Positions 53,665-63,817 of a stretch of 64,000 bases of DNA are shown here, piece by piece. Position 1 is the stretch's first letter. The number at the start of each line of letters is the position of its first letter. The notes beneath the pieces were generated by a model. The model did not search any database. It was not told where the DNA came from and saw only the letters and a list, made by a program, of their open reading frames with translations. Made by a program: the position numbers and the translations under genes. This DNA comes from Tenacibaculum sp. (lineage in GTDB: Bacteria; Bacteroidota; Bacteroidia; Flavobacteriales; Flavobacteriaceae). The DNA is taken from positions 124,001 through 188,000 of the forward strand of contig JAKVCX010000010.1 of assembly GCA_022448525.1 (NCBI GenBank). The letters run 5' to 3'.

Positions 53665-54258
53665 TTAGTTAGATAATAAAGAAATGATGTCCTCTTGAAC
53701 ATTCACACCTTTATCTTTATTATACCATCTTTGAAGATCTTCTTTTACTTTTGCATCTACTACTCCATTTTCTTCTTTATAATCAGCAATCATTTTTGTA
53801 GCTACCGAAGGTCTTGGTCCCCAAGTAAACAAAACATTTTTATCTTCATCTAAGGCTATCAACTTTGGTATTGATCTTCCTCCATTTGTTAAAAACTCAT
53901 CCATCAGCTCCAAATTATCATCCCTTAACACCAACTTCAGATCTACTTTTTCACTTTCATCTGCCATCTTACTCAATACAGGTAAATTTTGAGCAGCATC
54001 TCCACACCAACCTTCTGTTAAAACCAACCAAGTTTGAGGTTTTTCAATACTTTTAACAAACTCGATAGTATCTTCTGTTAGTTTAGATGTTTTATCCAAA
54101 CGTTTCATTCTTCTATCATTCAATAAACTGTAATTGTATAAAGCTTCTGATTGATTTGGACCTGTAGATTTATTCTCCTTTAATAAACCACTAACTAACT
54201 CTCTATATTGTTCGTAAGAAATTCCGCTTTCTAAACTATTTTCAATTACTTCTTTCAT
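53665..54258 (-). CDS. Thioredoxin-family protein (WCGDA type)
   Basis: A 197-residue cytoplasmic protein. I prefer the ATG at 54258 (MKEVIENSLESG); a GTG at 54276 would add six residues. The thioredoxin fold has the active-site segment LTEGWCGDAAQNLPVL with a single cysteine, and the cis-Pro loop RSIPKLIALDE. No signal peptide or second cysteine is present. Homologues form a known thioredoxin-like group of Bacteroidota of unknown substrate. It lies alone between the threonine dehydrogenase gene and the 53589 gene. Confidence 0.85.
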   Translation of the reverse strand: MKEVIENSLESGISYEQYRELVSGLLKENKSTGPNQSEALYNYSLLNDRRMKRLDKTSKLTEDTIEFVKSIEKPQTWLVLTEGWCGDAAQNLPVLSKMADESEKVDLKLVLRDDNLELMDEFLTNGGRSIPKLIALDEDKNVLFTWGPRPSVATKMIADYKEENGVVDAKVKEDLQRWYNKDKGVNVQEDIISLLSN

Positions 54259-54318
54259 ATCTATCTTATGTTTCACAGCTTTTAAGACGTAATAAAATAT
54301 AGAAACTTACAACGTAAA

Positions 54319-55275
54319 TTACATACTCATCATACTAGATTGAATATTCTTTAGCATCTCTTTAGTCATTGATTCCAAATCAAACTCATGAGACCAATTC
54401 CAATCTGTTCTTGCTTTAGAATCGTCAATTATTTGTGGCCAGCTATTCGCTATATCTTGACGGAAATCGGGTGCATAAGTAATTTCAAACTCACTTATGT
54501 GCTTTTTTATTTCAGAAGTAATTTGCTCTGGAGTAAAGCTAATTGCAGCTAAATTATATGAAGTTCTTACTTTAATATCACTAGGATTAGCCTCCATAAT
54601 TTGTATTGTAGCATCAATTGCATCTTTCATATACATCATTGGAAGCTGAGTGTCTTTACCTAGAAAACATTCGTACTTTCCGTCTTCAATCGCTTTAAAA
54701 TAGATATCTACAGCATAATCGGTAGTTCCTCCTCCAGGTTTTGTTTTCCAACTAATAATACCTGGATAACGTAAACTTCTAACATCTACTCCAAACTTTT
54801 CATGATAATAATTACACCAATGTTCACCAGCCAATTTACTCATCCCGTAAACCGTAGTCGGATTCATAATAGTATCTTGAGGTGTATTTATTTTCGGCGA
54901 AGCTGGTCCAAAAACAGCAATTGAACTTGGCCAATAAATAGTTTGAATATGCTTTTCTCTTGCTAATTCTAGAATAATCAACAATGAATTCATATTCAAC
55001 TCCCAAGCTTTCTGAGGATATTTCTCAGCAGTTGCAGATAACATAGCAGCCATTAAATAAACCTGAGTAATTTCATATTTCTTTATAACGGCTAGAATTG
55101 TATCTCTATCAGTTGCATCTATTATTTCAAAAGGACCTTCTTTTACAAATGAATCTTCTCCATATCGAATATCAGAAGCGATTACATTTTCATTACCGTG
55201 AATTAATCTCAAGCTTTGAGTCAATTCTGTTCCAATTTGCCCACATGCTCCTAGTATTAAAATAGTTTCTGCCAT
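54319..55275 (-). CDS. tdh: L-threonine 3-dehydrogenase (GalE-like)
   Basis: An SDR-family NAD enzyme that oxidises threonine to 2-amino-3-ketobutyrate. The 318-residue product starts at the ATG at 55275 (MAETILILGACGQIGTELTQ), giving a Rossmann GxxGxxG site. The catalytic Tyr/Lys is in TVYGMSKLAGEHWCNYYHEK, and LRYPGIISWKTKPGGGTTDYA plus MMYMKDAID are typical of short-chain-type Tdh rather than other epimerases. No kbl partner gene is adjacent. Confidence 0.9.
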   Translation of the reverse strand: MAETILILGACGQIGTELTQSLRLIHGNENVIASDIRYGEDSFVKEGPFEIIDATDRDTILAVIKKYEITQVYLMAAMLSATAEKYPQKAWELNMNSLLIILELAREKHIQTIYWPSSIAVFGPASPKINTPQDTIMNPTTVYGMSKLAGEHWCNYYHEKFGVDVRSLRYPGIISWKTKPGGGTTDYAVDIYFKAIEDGKYECFLGKDTQLPMMYMKDAIDATIQIMEANPSDIKVRTSYNLAAISFTPEQITSEIKKHISEFEITYAPDFRQDIANSWPQIIDDSKARTDWNWSHEFDLESMTKEMLKNIQSSMMSM

Positions 55276-55302
55276 TTGTAAATATATATTTTCAGACTGT
55301 TG

Positions 55303-55331
55303 CAAAGTTAATAATTTTAGGATTTCGCAAA
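55303..55331 (-). promoter_or_regulatory. Promoter of the threonine dehydrogenase gene
   Basis: On the minus strand TTTG (55331-55328), 17 bases, then TAACTTTG (55310-55303), near the consensus. It lies 27 bases before the ATG at 55275. Confidence 0.65.
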
Positions 55332-55429
55332 ATTGTTTTGTTATTTTTTAACTATTAATAAAATTAAACTTCAACTTACTGATTTTTAACCTTTAACTTT
55401 ATGTTTAGGAACTAAGTAATGAAAAGATG

Positions 55430-55437
55430 TATTTTTG
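55430..55437 (+). promoter_or_regulatory. -7 element TATTTTTG for the 55457 lipoprotein gene
   Basis: TATTTTTG fits TAnnTTTG and ends 19 bases before the ATG. No clear -33 TTTG. Confidence 0.4.
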
Positions 55438-55456
55438 TTTCGTATTTTAATGATTT

Positions 55457-55984
55457 ATGATTCGACAAATATTCATCTTATTACTTAGTGTAACTGTATT
55501 AATCAGTTGTAAAAAAACTATTCAAAATACTGAAACTGTTCCCAAAAAGACTGGAATGCAAATTCCTGTTAAAAGAAGAGGTATTGATACCTTATCAAAT
55601 TTGGCTCAAAAAAGAGTTCAAGACTGGCAACAATATGATAATTTAATTAATTACTTGAATCAATTTAATAATACTAGTCCAAATGAAGCCTTAGATATGG
55701 CTACCGAACTAAACGGTTTCATAAGAACTTTAAAAGACAGTCTGAAAATTGAGGACTTAAAAACCAACTCTTTAAATGCGCGTTACAATGTTTTAAGGAA
55801 CGAAGCTTTACGTTTAAAGGATATGACACTTATACCAGCCATTCAACCTAACGAAGTAAACGAACAAGTAGATAAGATAATAATGGTATTTAATAGTTAT
55901 ACTCAAAAGGTTAATACTATTTACAATAAAAAGAAATTTGATGAAGAAATTGATTTGGATGCTATTTTCCAAAAAGATTTTTAG
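55457..55984 (+). CDS. Helical lipoprotein of unknown function
   Basis: A 175-residue protein with a short lipoprotein signal (MIRQIFILLLSVTVLISC). The mature part is highly alpha-helical and charged, including LAQKRVQDWQQYDNLINYL, ALDMATELNGFIRTLKD and VDKIIMVFNSYTQKVNTIYNKKKFDEEIDLD. No domain is recognised. It stands 48 bases before the start of a pseudogene on the same strand. Confidence 0.75.
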   Translation: MIRQIFILLLSVTVLISCKKTIQNTETVPKKTGMQIPVKRRGIDTLSNLAQKRVQDWQQYDNLINYLNQFNNTSPNEALDMATELNGFIRTLKDSLKIEDLKTNSLNARYNVLRNEALRLKDMTLIPAIQPNEVNEQVDKIIMVFNSYTQKVNTIYNKKKFDEEIDLDAIFQKDF

Positions 55985-56032
55985 TTTAGTTTTCTTTACT
56001 TTCTCTTAAAAATGTTAGAATTTCACCAAAGT

Positions 56033-58551
56033 ATGAAATATAAATACATAACCCTCTTATTGTTTGTTGGCACTTTGTCTAACTGACAATATAACACAAA
56101 TTCTCCTCGGTATCATGGAAATACAAAACGAAAAGATTCAAAACCAACCTTAAAAGAAATGGCTGCCCACGCCGAAAATTATTTTAGCACAATTGATGAT
56201 AGCAAAAATGGTAGTGGTTAAAAACCGTTTAAAAGATGAGAAGTTCATTGGTCACATTATTTAAATGAAGATGGAACAATCGCCTCTAAAGAAAAATTAT
56301 GGGACGCCTGGAGAGCTAAAAATGCATTACATAGCAAATCAGCAAAAAGTAATACGAATTTAAGTGATTGGAAAACTTTAGGACCGTTTGACAACATAAG
56401 TTATCAAGCTCCTACAAGAAGAATAGGTCAAGGAAGAATTAACGCCATCGCTGTTGATCCGAATGACTCTAATACTTATTACATTGGTTCACCAGCAGGT
56501 GGTATTTGGAAATCAACAGATGCTGGAATCAATTGGACAGCTCTTACTGATTTCCTTCCGCAAATCGGAGTTTCCGGTATAGCAATCAATCCAGATATTT
56601 CCAATATTATTTATATAGCTACAGGAGATGATGACTCTTCGCACTCTTACTCTGTAGGTGTTTGGAAAAGTACTGATGGGGGAAATACTTGGAATAATAC
56701 TGGTGCAATACCAGGAGACCCGGATGATATGAATGAAATTTATGTTTTCCCTAACAATACAAATACAATTATGGTAGCTACTTCTACCGGAGTTCAAAAA
56801 AGTATTGATGGTGGTAATACCTGGATCACAAAGCTAAGTGGTGATATTAAAGATATCAAGATGAAACCTGGAGATAGTAATACATGGTACGCAACTTCGG
56901 ATGACACATTTTAAAGATCATTAGATGGAGGAGAAACATTTAGTAATCTTCCTGTTACTGGTTTAACAAATTCTAGAAGATTGATAATGGATGTGACAAT
57001 TGCAGACCCTGACGTTATTTATTTAGTTAGCGCAGATACGGGATTTGCCTTTAATGGAATTTATAAATCTACTAACAGTGGTAGATCATTTACTAGAACC
57101 GCAGAAACCAATGATATTTTTAATAGTACTCAAGCTTGGTACGATTTAGCCATCACTGTCTCTGATGTAAATCCTGACATAGTTTATGTTGGTGTTTTAG
57201 ACATCTGGAAATCAACAAACGGAGCTGATAGTTTTGCCCGTTTAAATCAATGGGATATTTAAATTCAGTAAGATATACTCACGCGGATATTCATTTTATG
57301 CGTTTCATGGATGGAAAGTTATTTGCTGGAACAGATGGAGGTATATATGTATCTGATGATGAGGGTGACTCTTTCTCGGATTTAAATAAAAACCTGGCTA
57401 TAGGTCAATTTTATAGAATCTCAGTGTCGCAACAAAACCTTGACGTTGTCGCTGGAGGATTACAAGACAATGGTGGTTTTGGACATGACGGAACTACTTG
57501 GAGACACTATCACGGGGGAGATGGAATGGAAGGAATCGTGGATCCATCTGACTCTAAAATTTTTTACGGGTTTACACAATATGGAGGAAGACTAAATATT
57601 ACCGATGATAGTGGAATTTCAAGAAGACAATATTTCTTACCATCTGAAGAAGGACAAGAAGGAACTTCTGACCCAGTCGGTGAATGGATTACACCATTAG
57701 CCATTACTAATAATAGTGAATTATATGCAGGGTATAGTCAAGTTTACAGATTTGAACCGACGGGATGGGTGAAGGTTTCTGACCATAATTTTCAAGGAAA
57801 TATAGATCGATTAGTAATTAATCCTGATAACAATGATATCATGTATGTTGCTCAAGGAGCTGGATTATTTAGAAGTACTGATAGAGGAGTAACATTTACA
57901 AAAGTAAACTTTACAGAAGGAGCTATTAGAGGGATTGTTACAGATCCTTCTGATTCTGAAGCTATATGGGTAATAACTAGCAATAATGTCCGAAGAGTAA
58001 CTAACATATCATCATCGTTCCCTACTAAAACTACAGTTGGAACAAATATTCCTTCAGAAGATTTAACTGTTATTAAACACCACAAAGGAAGTGATAGCAA
58101 CACTCTTTACTTAGGGACTACACTAGGTGTATACTTTATCAATGATGATCTAACAGAATGGCAGGCTTTTGATACAAATTTACCAAATACTCAAATTAGA
58201 GATTTAGAAATAAACGAAACTAATGCAAGATTATATGCAGCAACTTTTGGTAGAGGAGTATTCTATTCTGATATTCCAACCTCATCTGTATTATCTACTG
58301 ATGATGATGTTTTCTTAAGTGGAATTTCTATTTACCCAAACCCATCACGAAGTATTTTTAATATTAATAGAACTATATCAGATGAATTAACCGTTAGAGT
58401 ATTTGACTTAACAGGAAAGCAAGTTTTTGCTAAGAAGAACATTACAGACACTACTTTTGAAATCGATATGAGTTCACATTCAAGTGGAATTTATATCATG
58501 AACATGTCTTCAAATGGAAAAATAGCTACTAAAAAACTTATTAAAAGGTAA
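56033..58551 (+). pseudogene. Decayed T9SS-exported BNR/VPS10-type beta-propeller protein
   Basis: The frame opens at the ATG at 56033 with a signal peptide (MKYKYITLLLFVGTLSN) cut short by a TGA at 56084. Further in-frame stops occur at 56219 (TAA), 56237 (TGA) and 56912 (TAA), and one base is missing near 57255, shifting the frame. Adding one base restores exactly 840 codons to the natural stop. Between the lesions the protein is well kept: repeated blades with WKSTDGGNTW-type motifs, and a type A T9SS sorting domain at the end (YPNPSRSIFNINRTI). Such proteins are large exported glycosidase-like propellers. The gene has recently lost function, or the lesions are sequencing artefacts. Confidence 0.85.
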
Positions 58552-58574
58552 TAAATCTATAATAGTATAGAAAT

Positions 58575-58610
58575 AAAAAACTCCATGGGTGATTATCCAT
58601 GGAGTTTTTT
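58575..58610. terminator. Bidirectional terminator after the pseudogene
   Basis: A perfect 14-bp stem (AAAAAACTCCATGG / CCATGGAGTTTTTT) with an 8-base loop, between convergent genes. Confidence 0.9.
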
Positions 58611-58629
58611 TTATTTAATCAATTTATTA

Positions 58630-59700
58630 TTAACTACAATCATTATAAAACAATGTACTTGTAGAAATTTCATTGAGAATTGGATGATGTGTCATTTGTA
58701 TAAATTGCATAATTGTAAACCTTCGGTAATCACAACTTTCTAAACCATAGCCCATAACATTTTGATTCAAAAATGTTCCTCTCTCTTTCTCTAAATCATT
58801 ACCATCAGTACACTCAATTGAAATATAACCTCCACTTCCATTATATGTACAATCCTCTTCGATAGAAAAATGACTTACTATTTCTTGAGTTAACAAAGGT
58901 GTGTCAGCAATTAGATCACCTGTTGTATGAGATCTATTTTCTTCATCAGTAAAACATAGTTTTCCACTATTATGAAAAGTATGGTAAAGCCCTAAACAAT
59001 GACCTATTTCATGTGGCAGCGTATGGCTTAAGGTTCCCTTTTTATTCACAACTAAAGCATTTGATCCTATTCCGTAGGCCTTACCCTCACCTTCTGTACC
59101 TGTAACTAGTTTATCTACAATAAAAATATTCAAATATCCTGGCTCATTATATTTTCTAAAAATCAACAAATCCATTTCATATTCAGTTAAAGACTCTTCA
59201 AACAACCTTGTATCCCTAATATAGGCAACATCTTTCTTAAAAAACTTAATTGATTTTCCTGGGTAAATTGTTCCTGAAGTATAATTTGTTCCATAATACT
59301 TCTTATACTCTGGATTAATTATAGGTTCTGTAAAATATGTATTTATCTTATCTGTCAAAGCATCCAATTCAGATTCAAGATATCCACCTGAACCATTATC
59401 TCTGGTGAAGATGTGATATTTTACTTTAACATCAACTCTTACTCTTGGTGTTTCGCATTGTGGTGTTCCTGTTGCCAGTTTTTGCAATACTTCTTCGTGT
59501 GAAAGAGGCAAAGAAGGCACACCAAAACTTCTCGTATGACACATTTGATTTTTCACTTTGATTCCTGTGCCGTCTTCATTTGTAAGAAAATCTCTGTTTG
59601 ATAAATCTGAATTTTCGACTGCATCTTCTTTTGAACAAGAAAAAATAGAAATGCTAATAGCTAGGGACATAACTATCCCTCTAAGTTTAATTTTTTTCAT
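58630..59700 (-). CDS. M43 (pappalysin-type) zinc metalloprotease lipoprotein
   Basis: A 356-residue exported protease with a lipoprotein signal (MKKIKLRGIVMSLAISISIFSC). The catalytic centre is HEIGHCLGLYHTF (HExxHxxGxxH zinc site) at about residue 235, followed by a Met-turn in QNVMGYGLESC. The protein has many cysteines around the active site region, as is typical of the M43 family. It has no T9SS sorting domain, so as a lipoprotein it is surface- or periplasm-anchored. Its -7 element is 59724-59731. Confidence 0.9.
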   Translation of the reverse strand: MKKIKLRGIVMSLAISISIFSCSKEDAVENSDLSNRDFLTNEDGTGIKVKNQMCHTRSFGVPSLPLSHEEVLQKLATGTPQCETPRVRVDVKVKYHIFTRDNGSGGYLESELDALTDKINTYFTEPIINPEYKKYYGTNYTSGTIYPGKSIKFFKKDVAYIRDTRLFEESLTEYEMDLLIFRKYNEPGYLNIFIVDKLVTGTEGEGKAYGIGSNALVVNKKGTLSHTLPHEIGHCLGLYHTFHNSGKLCFTDEENRSHTTGDLIADTPLLTQEIVSHFSIEEDCTYNGSGGYISIECTDGNDLEKERGTFLNQNVMGYGLESCDYRRFTIMQFIQMTHHPILNEISTSTLFYNDCS

Positions 59701-59723
59701 CTTTTCATATTAATTTAACGGGT

Positions 59724-59731
59724 CAAATATA
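59724..59731 (-). promoter_or_regulatory. -7 element TATATTTG of the M43 protease gene
   Basis: On the minus strand TATATTTG fits TAnnTTTG and lies 23 bases before the start codon. No -33 element is clear, and it lies just after the recX stop. Confidence 0.5.
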
Positions 59732-59737
59732 TAAACT

Positions 59738-60211
59738 TTATTTTAAACAATTATCAATCACTTCATTAATCAAATTTGATTCGTATCCTCGATAATTTAA
59801 ATACGCATATAACTTACGTCTTCTTTCGTATATATTTTGATCTTTTACTAGTTCATTCTTCTTTTCTGTTAAATGAATTAAATTATCCATATATAACTCT
59901 TCATCTATTTCCTTCAAAGCTGTTTTTATATTATAGTCTGAAATATTTCTAAACTTCAGTTCTCTTGTAATCCTTAGTCTCCCCCATTTTTTTATTCGAT
60001 ATTTTCCACGAGCGAAACTTTTTGAAAATCGTTCTTCATTTAAAAAATCATGCTCTAAAAGATGTAATAAAATAGCTTCTTTTGCCACTGAAATTAGTTT
60101 ATATTCTCTTAACTTATCTTCCACTTCTTTATGACAGCGATCTTGATAAACACAATATCGTTCCATTTTTCGTTTAATCTCTTCAACCGTATAAACTTCC
60201 TTTTTATTCAT
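59738..60211 (-). CDS. recX: Regulatory protein RecX
   Basis: A 157-residue all-helical protein that binds and restrains RecA filaments. It is built of three-helix repeats; family landmarks are RCHKEVEDKLREY, LEHDFLNEERFSKSFARGKYRIKKWG and RKLYAYLNYRGYESNLINEVID. recA is not in this window. It is separated from the RND gene by a terminator. Confidence 0.9.
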   Translation of the reverse strand: MNKKEVYTVEEIKRKMERYCVYQDRCHKEVEDKLREYKLISVAKEAILLHLLEHDFLNEERFSKSFARGKYRIKKWGRLRITRELKFRNISDYNIKTALKEIDEELYMDNLIHLTEKKNELVKDQNIYERRRKLYAYLNYRGYESNLINEVIDNCLK

Positions 60212-60225
60212 ACATCAAAAAAACA

Positions 60226-60260
60226 AAAAGAGTTAGAAGTAAACAACCTCTAACTCTTTT
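60226..60260. terminator. Terminator between the RND efflux gene and recX
   Basis: A perfect 12-bp stem (AAAAGAGTTAGA / TCTAACTCTTTT), loop of 11 bases, placed downstream of the RND stop on the minus strand. Confidence 0.85.
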
Positions 60261-60280
60261 CAATTAACAAATTATTTTAA

Positions 60281-63200
60281 TTAACTGGTAACACCAGTAA
60301 TTTCCTCGAATTGATTTTCATCTATTTCTGAGGTACTTCGGTTTCTTATCCACATTTTCAATTTAGTAATTAAATAGAATAAGATTGGTACTACTATAAG
60401 TGTTAAGAAGGTTGCTACGATTAAACCATAAATTACAGTCCAAGCTAGTGGACCCCAGAAGATAACATTATCTCCTCCAACGTAAATATGAGGGTTTAAT
60501 TCTGATACCAAAGTGTAGAAATTAATGTTTAAACCTGTTGCTAGTGGAATTAAACCTAAAATAGTTGTAATTGCCGTTAACAATACAGGACGTAAACGCG
60601 CCTTTCCTCCTTTGATAATACTTTCTTTTAGATCAGCAATAGAAACAAAATCATCTTCCTCCAAGCCTAAATCAACCTTTTTTCTATCCAATAATAATTG
60701 CGTATAATCTAGAAGAACTACACCATTATTTACTACAATACCTGCTAAGGAAATAATTCCCATCATTGTCATCATAATTACAAACGATGACCCTGAGATT
60801 ACTATTCCTCCAAACACCCCTATTAAACTTAAGAAGATTGCCAACATAATGATTGCCGGTTTCGAAATAGAATTAAACTGATAAATTAAAATCAAGAAAA
60901 TTAAACCTAATCCCGAGAAGAAAGCCCCCATTAAGAAAGTCATCTGTTTATTCTGCTCCTCAATTTGCCCAGTATAATCTACTTTAATTGTTGAAGGAAG
61001 ATCTGTATAGCTTTTCATTTCATCCTGAATCTTAGAAACGATTGCTCCCGCATCAGTAAAACCTGGAGCTAGTGCTGAATACACAGTTACCACTCTCTTA
61101 CCATTTTTATGTTTAATCGCACTGAATCCTGATGTATTCTTTTGATTTGCAACAGCAGCCACAGGAATAGACTTCACTTGCCCACTTGCCATATCTCTAA
61201 ACGTAATGGTTTGATTGAAAATAGCACTAGTGTTATATCGATTATCCTTATTAAATCTAACGTAAATATCATAGTCTTCACCATCCTCTTTATAAACTCC
61301 TGCCTTCGTTCCGAAGATTGAGTTACGTAATTGTTGACCTACTTGAGAAGCAGAAACACCTAATTCTCCCGCTTTTTTTCTATCAACATTCACTAACATT
61401 GTTGGTTTAGACTTATTTACATCAATTTTTAGCTCAGCGATTCCTGGAATTGATTTTGTATTAATAAAATCTCGCATTTTCTCAGCTGAGTTAATTAACT
61501 CAACGTAATCTTTCCCTTCTAACTCAATATTAATTGGATATCCAGCTGGTGGACCAACAGGATCTTTTTCTACCGAAATCGATAATCCAGGATAAACACC
61601 TTGTAAATCATCCGTAATTGCTTTCTTTAAAATCTTACTATCAGCTCCTTTACGATATTTATATTCACGCATTGAAGCTACAATTTTACCTCTGTGTGGC
61701 ATCTCGGCTGTTGAACCTCCATCGGTTTGTGGGTTTCCAGATCCTGCTCCAACTTGAGTAATTGAACTTTCTACTAAGAAATTATAATCACCATCTAGAT
61801 ACTTTGGTGAGTTAATTATTTTCTTAACTCTTTCTTCTAAATCACTCATAATTGCATTTGTTTTCTCAATATCCGTTCCTTGTGGATATTCAACATATAC
61901 AATAACTTGGTTTGGCGTATTATCTGGGAAGAACTCAACCTTGGTTCTTTGAGAACCAACTGAAGCTCCAAATCCCATAAAAGCAACTATTAATAAAACA
62001 AAAGTCACTAATGTTAAAACTTGTGGTTTCCAACCTCTAAGTGAAGCTGTAATCATTCTTTCATAAAAACGCTCCCATTTTGGTAAAATTTCTCTTTGGA
62101 AATAGTTTGCAGCCGGACGCATAAAATACCTGTAAATCCAAAAATTAGCCGCAGCAAAAACCAATAAAGTACCTAATGGTCTTATTGTTCCCCCAAAAAT
62201 TAAAATTAACACTCCTAAAACTCCAAGTACAACTGTTAATCTAATTATTTTATGTAAAGGCATATTTTTATCCTCAGTACTCATAAATTGAGACACTAAA
62301 ACTGAATTGAAAAATATCGCTACAAATAGAGAAGATCCTAATACCACTCCTAATGTTTTTGGGAAATAAATCATGAATTGTCCCATTACTCCAGGCCATA
62401 AACCTAAGGGTACAAATGCTGCTACTGTAGTGGCTGTAGAAATAATAATTGGTAATGCAATTTCTCCAATACCTTTCTTGGCTGCTTCTAATCGAGTCAT
62501 TCCCTCTTCATCCATCAAACGATACACATTTTCAACTAATACAATACCATTATCTACGAGCATTCCTAATCCCATAATTAACCCAAATAGAATCATAGTG
62601 TTCATAGTAAAACCAAGTAAATTAAGAATCATCAACGACATGAACATTGACATTGGAATTGCGAAACCTACGAAAAGTGCGTTCTTCAGTCCTAAGAAGA
62701 ACATTAACACTGTTACTACCAGTATGATCCCAAAAATAATGTTGTTTACCAAGTCATCAACTTGACCAACTGTTTTTGACGATTGATCATTAGCTAATGT
62801 AATTTTCAAGTTACCTGGTAAAGCTTTTGTTTCTTGAGCCTCCTTAACAATATCTCTAATTTTCTCAGTAGCTTCTACCATGTTTTCACCAGAACGTTTT
62901 TTAACGTCTAGCATCACTACTGATTCTCCGTTTTCTCTTGCGTATGTAGTTTTATCTTTATCTTTAAAACTTACTGTTGCTATATCTTTAAGATAAATTG
63001 AGTTTCCTCTTTCAGACTTTACAACAAAATTTTCTAATTCAGAAGGTGTTTCAATTTCACCTAAAACTCGAATAGTTCTTCTTTGTCCACTTGAAATTAT
63101 ATTCCCTGCTGAAACTGTTGCATTACCGTTTCCAATAGCTTGCATTACATCTCCAAAACTCACTTGAGCAGCCATCATCCTGTAAATATCTACAGCAACT

Positions 63201-63799
63201 TCAACCTCTTTCTCCTCTGCTCCACGAATATCAGCTTTCTTAATTTCTTTTAAATCTTCAATATCATCTTGAAGATACTCTGCATATTCTTTTAATTGCT
63301 CAACAGTATAATCACCTGAGATATTTATATTTAAAATTGGTGTTTCTTCTGCTATATTTAGCTCGAAAACATTAGGCTCAACTTTGGCTCCATTGAATGT
63401 TGGCCAATCTTCTCCTGAAACCTCTTCATCGATTTCATCTTTAACTAATTGTTTAGCTTCTTCTACAGTTACTTTCTCACTAAATTCCACCGTAATCATG
63501 GAAACATTCTCTTGAGATGTTGATGTAATTTTAACTACATTACTAACTGTATTTAACTTATCTTCTAGTGGATCCGTAATAAGTTTCTCAATATCTTCTG
63601 CTGTATTTCCAGGAAAAATTGAGTTTACATATATCTTAGTTTCTTTTATTTCTGGGAAATTCTCTCTTGGCATGCTTAAGAAAGCAGAGATACCAGCGAA
63701 CAATATAATAGCCATTAAAACATAAATGGTTGTTTTATTGTTAATTGCCCAAGAAGATAAACCAAACTCTTTATCTACTTTTTTCTGTTGGTCTGTCAT
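60281..63799 (-). CDS. RND efflux transporter permease subunit (AcrB/MexB-type)
   Basis: An 1172-residue inner-membrane drug/proton antiporter. It has the usual twofold layout: helix 1, porter domain, helices 2-6 at about 345-490, then helix 7, a second porter domain and helices 8-12 at about 955-1150. Helix 4 keeps the proton-relay Asp in GLGMLVDNGIVLVENVYR. The insert between the halves (about 515-570) adds two or three hydrophobic segments, common in Bacteroidota pumps. The adaptor gene lies 18 bases upstream. Substrate unknown. Confidence 0.94.
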   Translation of the reverse strand: MTDQQKKVDKEFGLSSWAINNKTTIYVLMAIILFAGISAFLSMPRENFPEIKETKIYVNSIFPGNTAEDIEKLITDPLEDKLNTVSNVVKITSTSQENVSMITVEFSEKVTVEEAKQLVKDEIDEEVSGEDWPTFNGAKVEPNVFELNIAEETPILNINISGDYTVEQLKEYAEYLQDDIEDLKEIKKADIRGAEEKEVEVAVDIYRMMAAQVSFGDVMQAIGNGNATVSAGNIISSGQRRTIRVLGEIETPSELENFVVKSERGNSIYLKDIATVSFKDKDKTTYARENGESVVMLDVKKRSGENMVEATEKIRDIVKEAQETKALPGNLKITLANDQSSKTVGQVDDLVNNIIFGIILVVTVLMFFLGLKNALFVGFAIPMSMFMSLMILNLLGFTMNTMILFGLIMGLGMLVDNGIVLVENVYRLMDEEGMTRLEAAKKGIGEIALPIIISTATTVAAFVPLGLWPGVMGQFMIYFPKTLGVVLGSSLFVAIFFNSVLVSQFMSTEDKNMPLHKIIRLTVVLGVLGVLILIFGGTIRPLGTLLVFAAANFWIYRYFMRPAANYFQREILPKWERFYERMITASLRGWKPQVLTLVTFVLLIVAFMGFGASVGSQRTKVEFFPDNTPNQVIVYVEYPQGTDIEKTNAIMSDLEERVKKIINSPKYLDGDYNFLVESSITQVGAGSGNPQTDGGSTAEMPHRGKIVASMREYKYRKGADSKILKKAITDDLQGVYPGLSISVEKDPVGPPAGYPINIELEGKDYVELINSAEKMRDFINTKSIPGIAELKIDVNKSKPTMLVNVDRKKAGELGVSASQVGQQLRNSIFGTKAGVYKEDGEDYDIYVRFNKDNRYNTSAIFNQTITFRDMASGQVKSIPVAAVANQKNTSGFSAIKHKNGKRVVTVYSALAPGFTDAGAIVSKIQDEMKSYTDLPSTIKVDYTGQIEEQNKQMTFLMGAFFSGLGLIFLILIYQFNSISKPAIIMLAIFLSLIGVFGGIVISGSSFVIMMTMMGIISLAGIVVNNGVVLLDYTQLLLDRKKVDLGLEEDDFVSIADLKESIIKGGKARLRPVLLTAITTILGLIPLATGLNINFYTLVSELNPHIYVGGDNVIFWGPLAWTVIYGLIVATFLTLIVVPILFYLITKLKMWIRNRSTSEIDENQFEEITGVTS

Positions 63800-63817
63800 C
63801 AGTTTAATTTTTGATTG

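Noticed and set aside
56033..57262. Selenocysteine or stop-codon recoding to explain the stops in the propeller gene
   Set aside because: Both TGA and TAA interrupt the frame and a one-base deletion also occurs, so decay is the simpler explanation.
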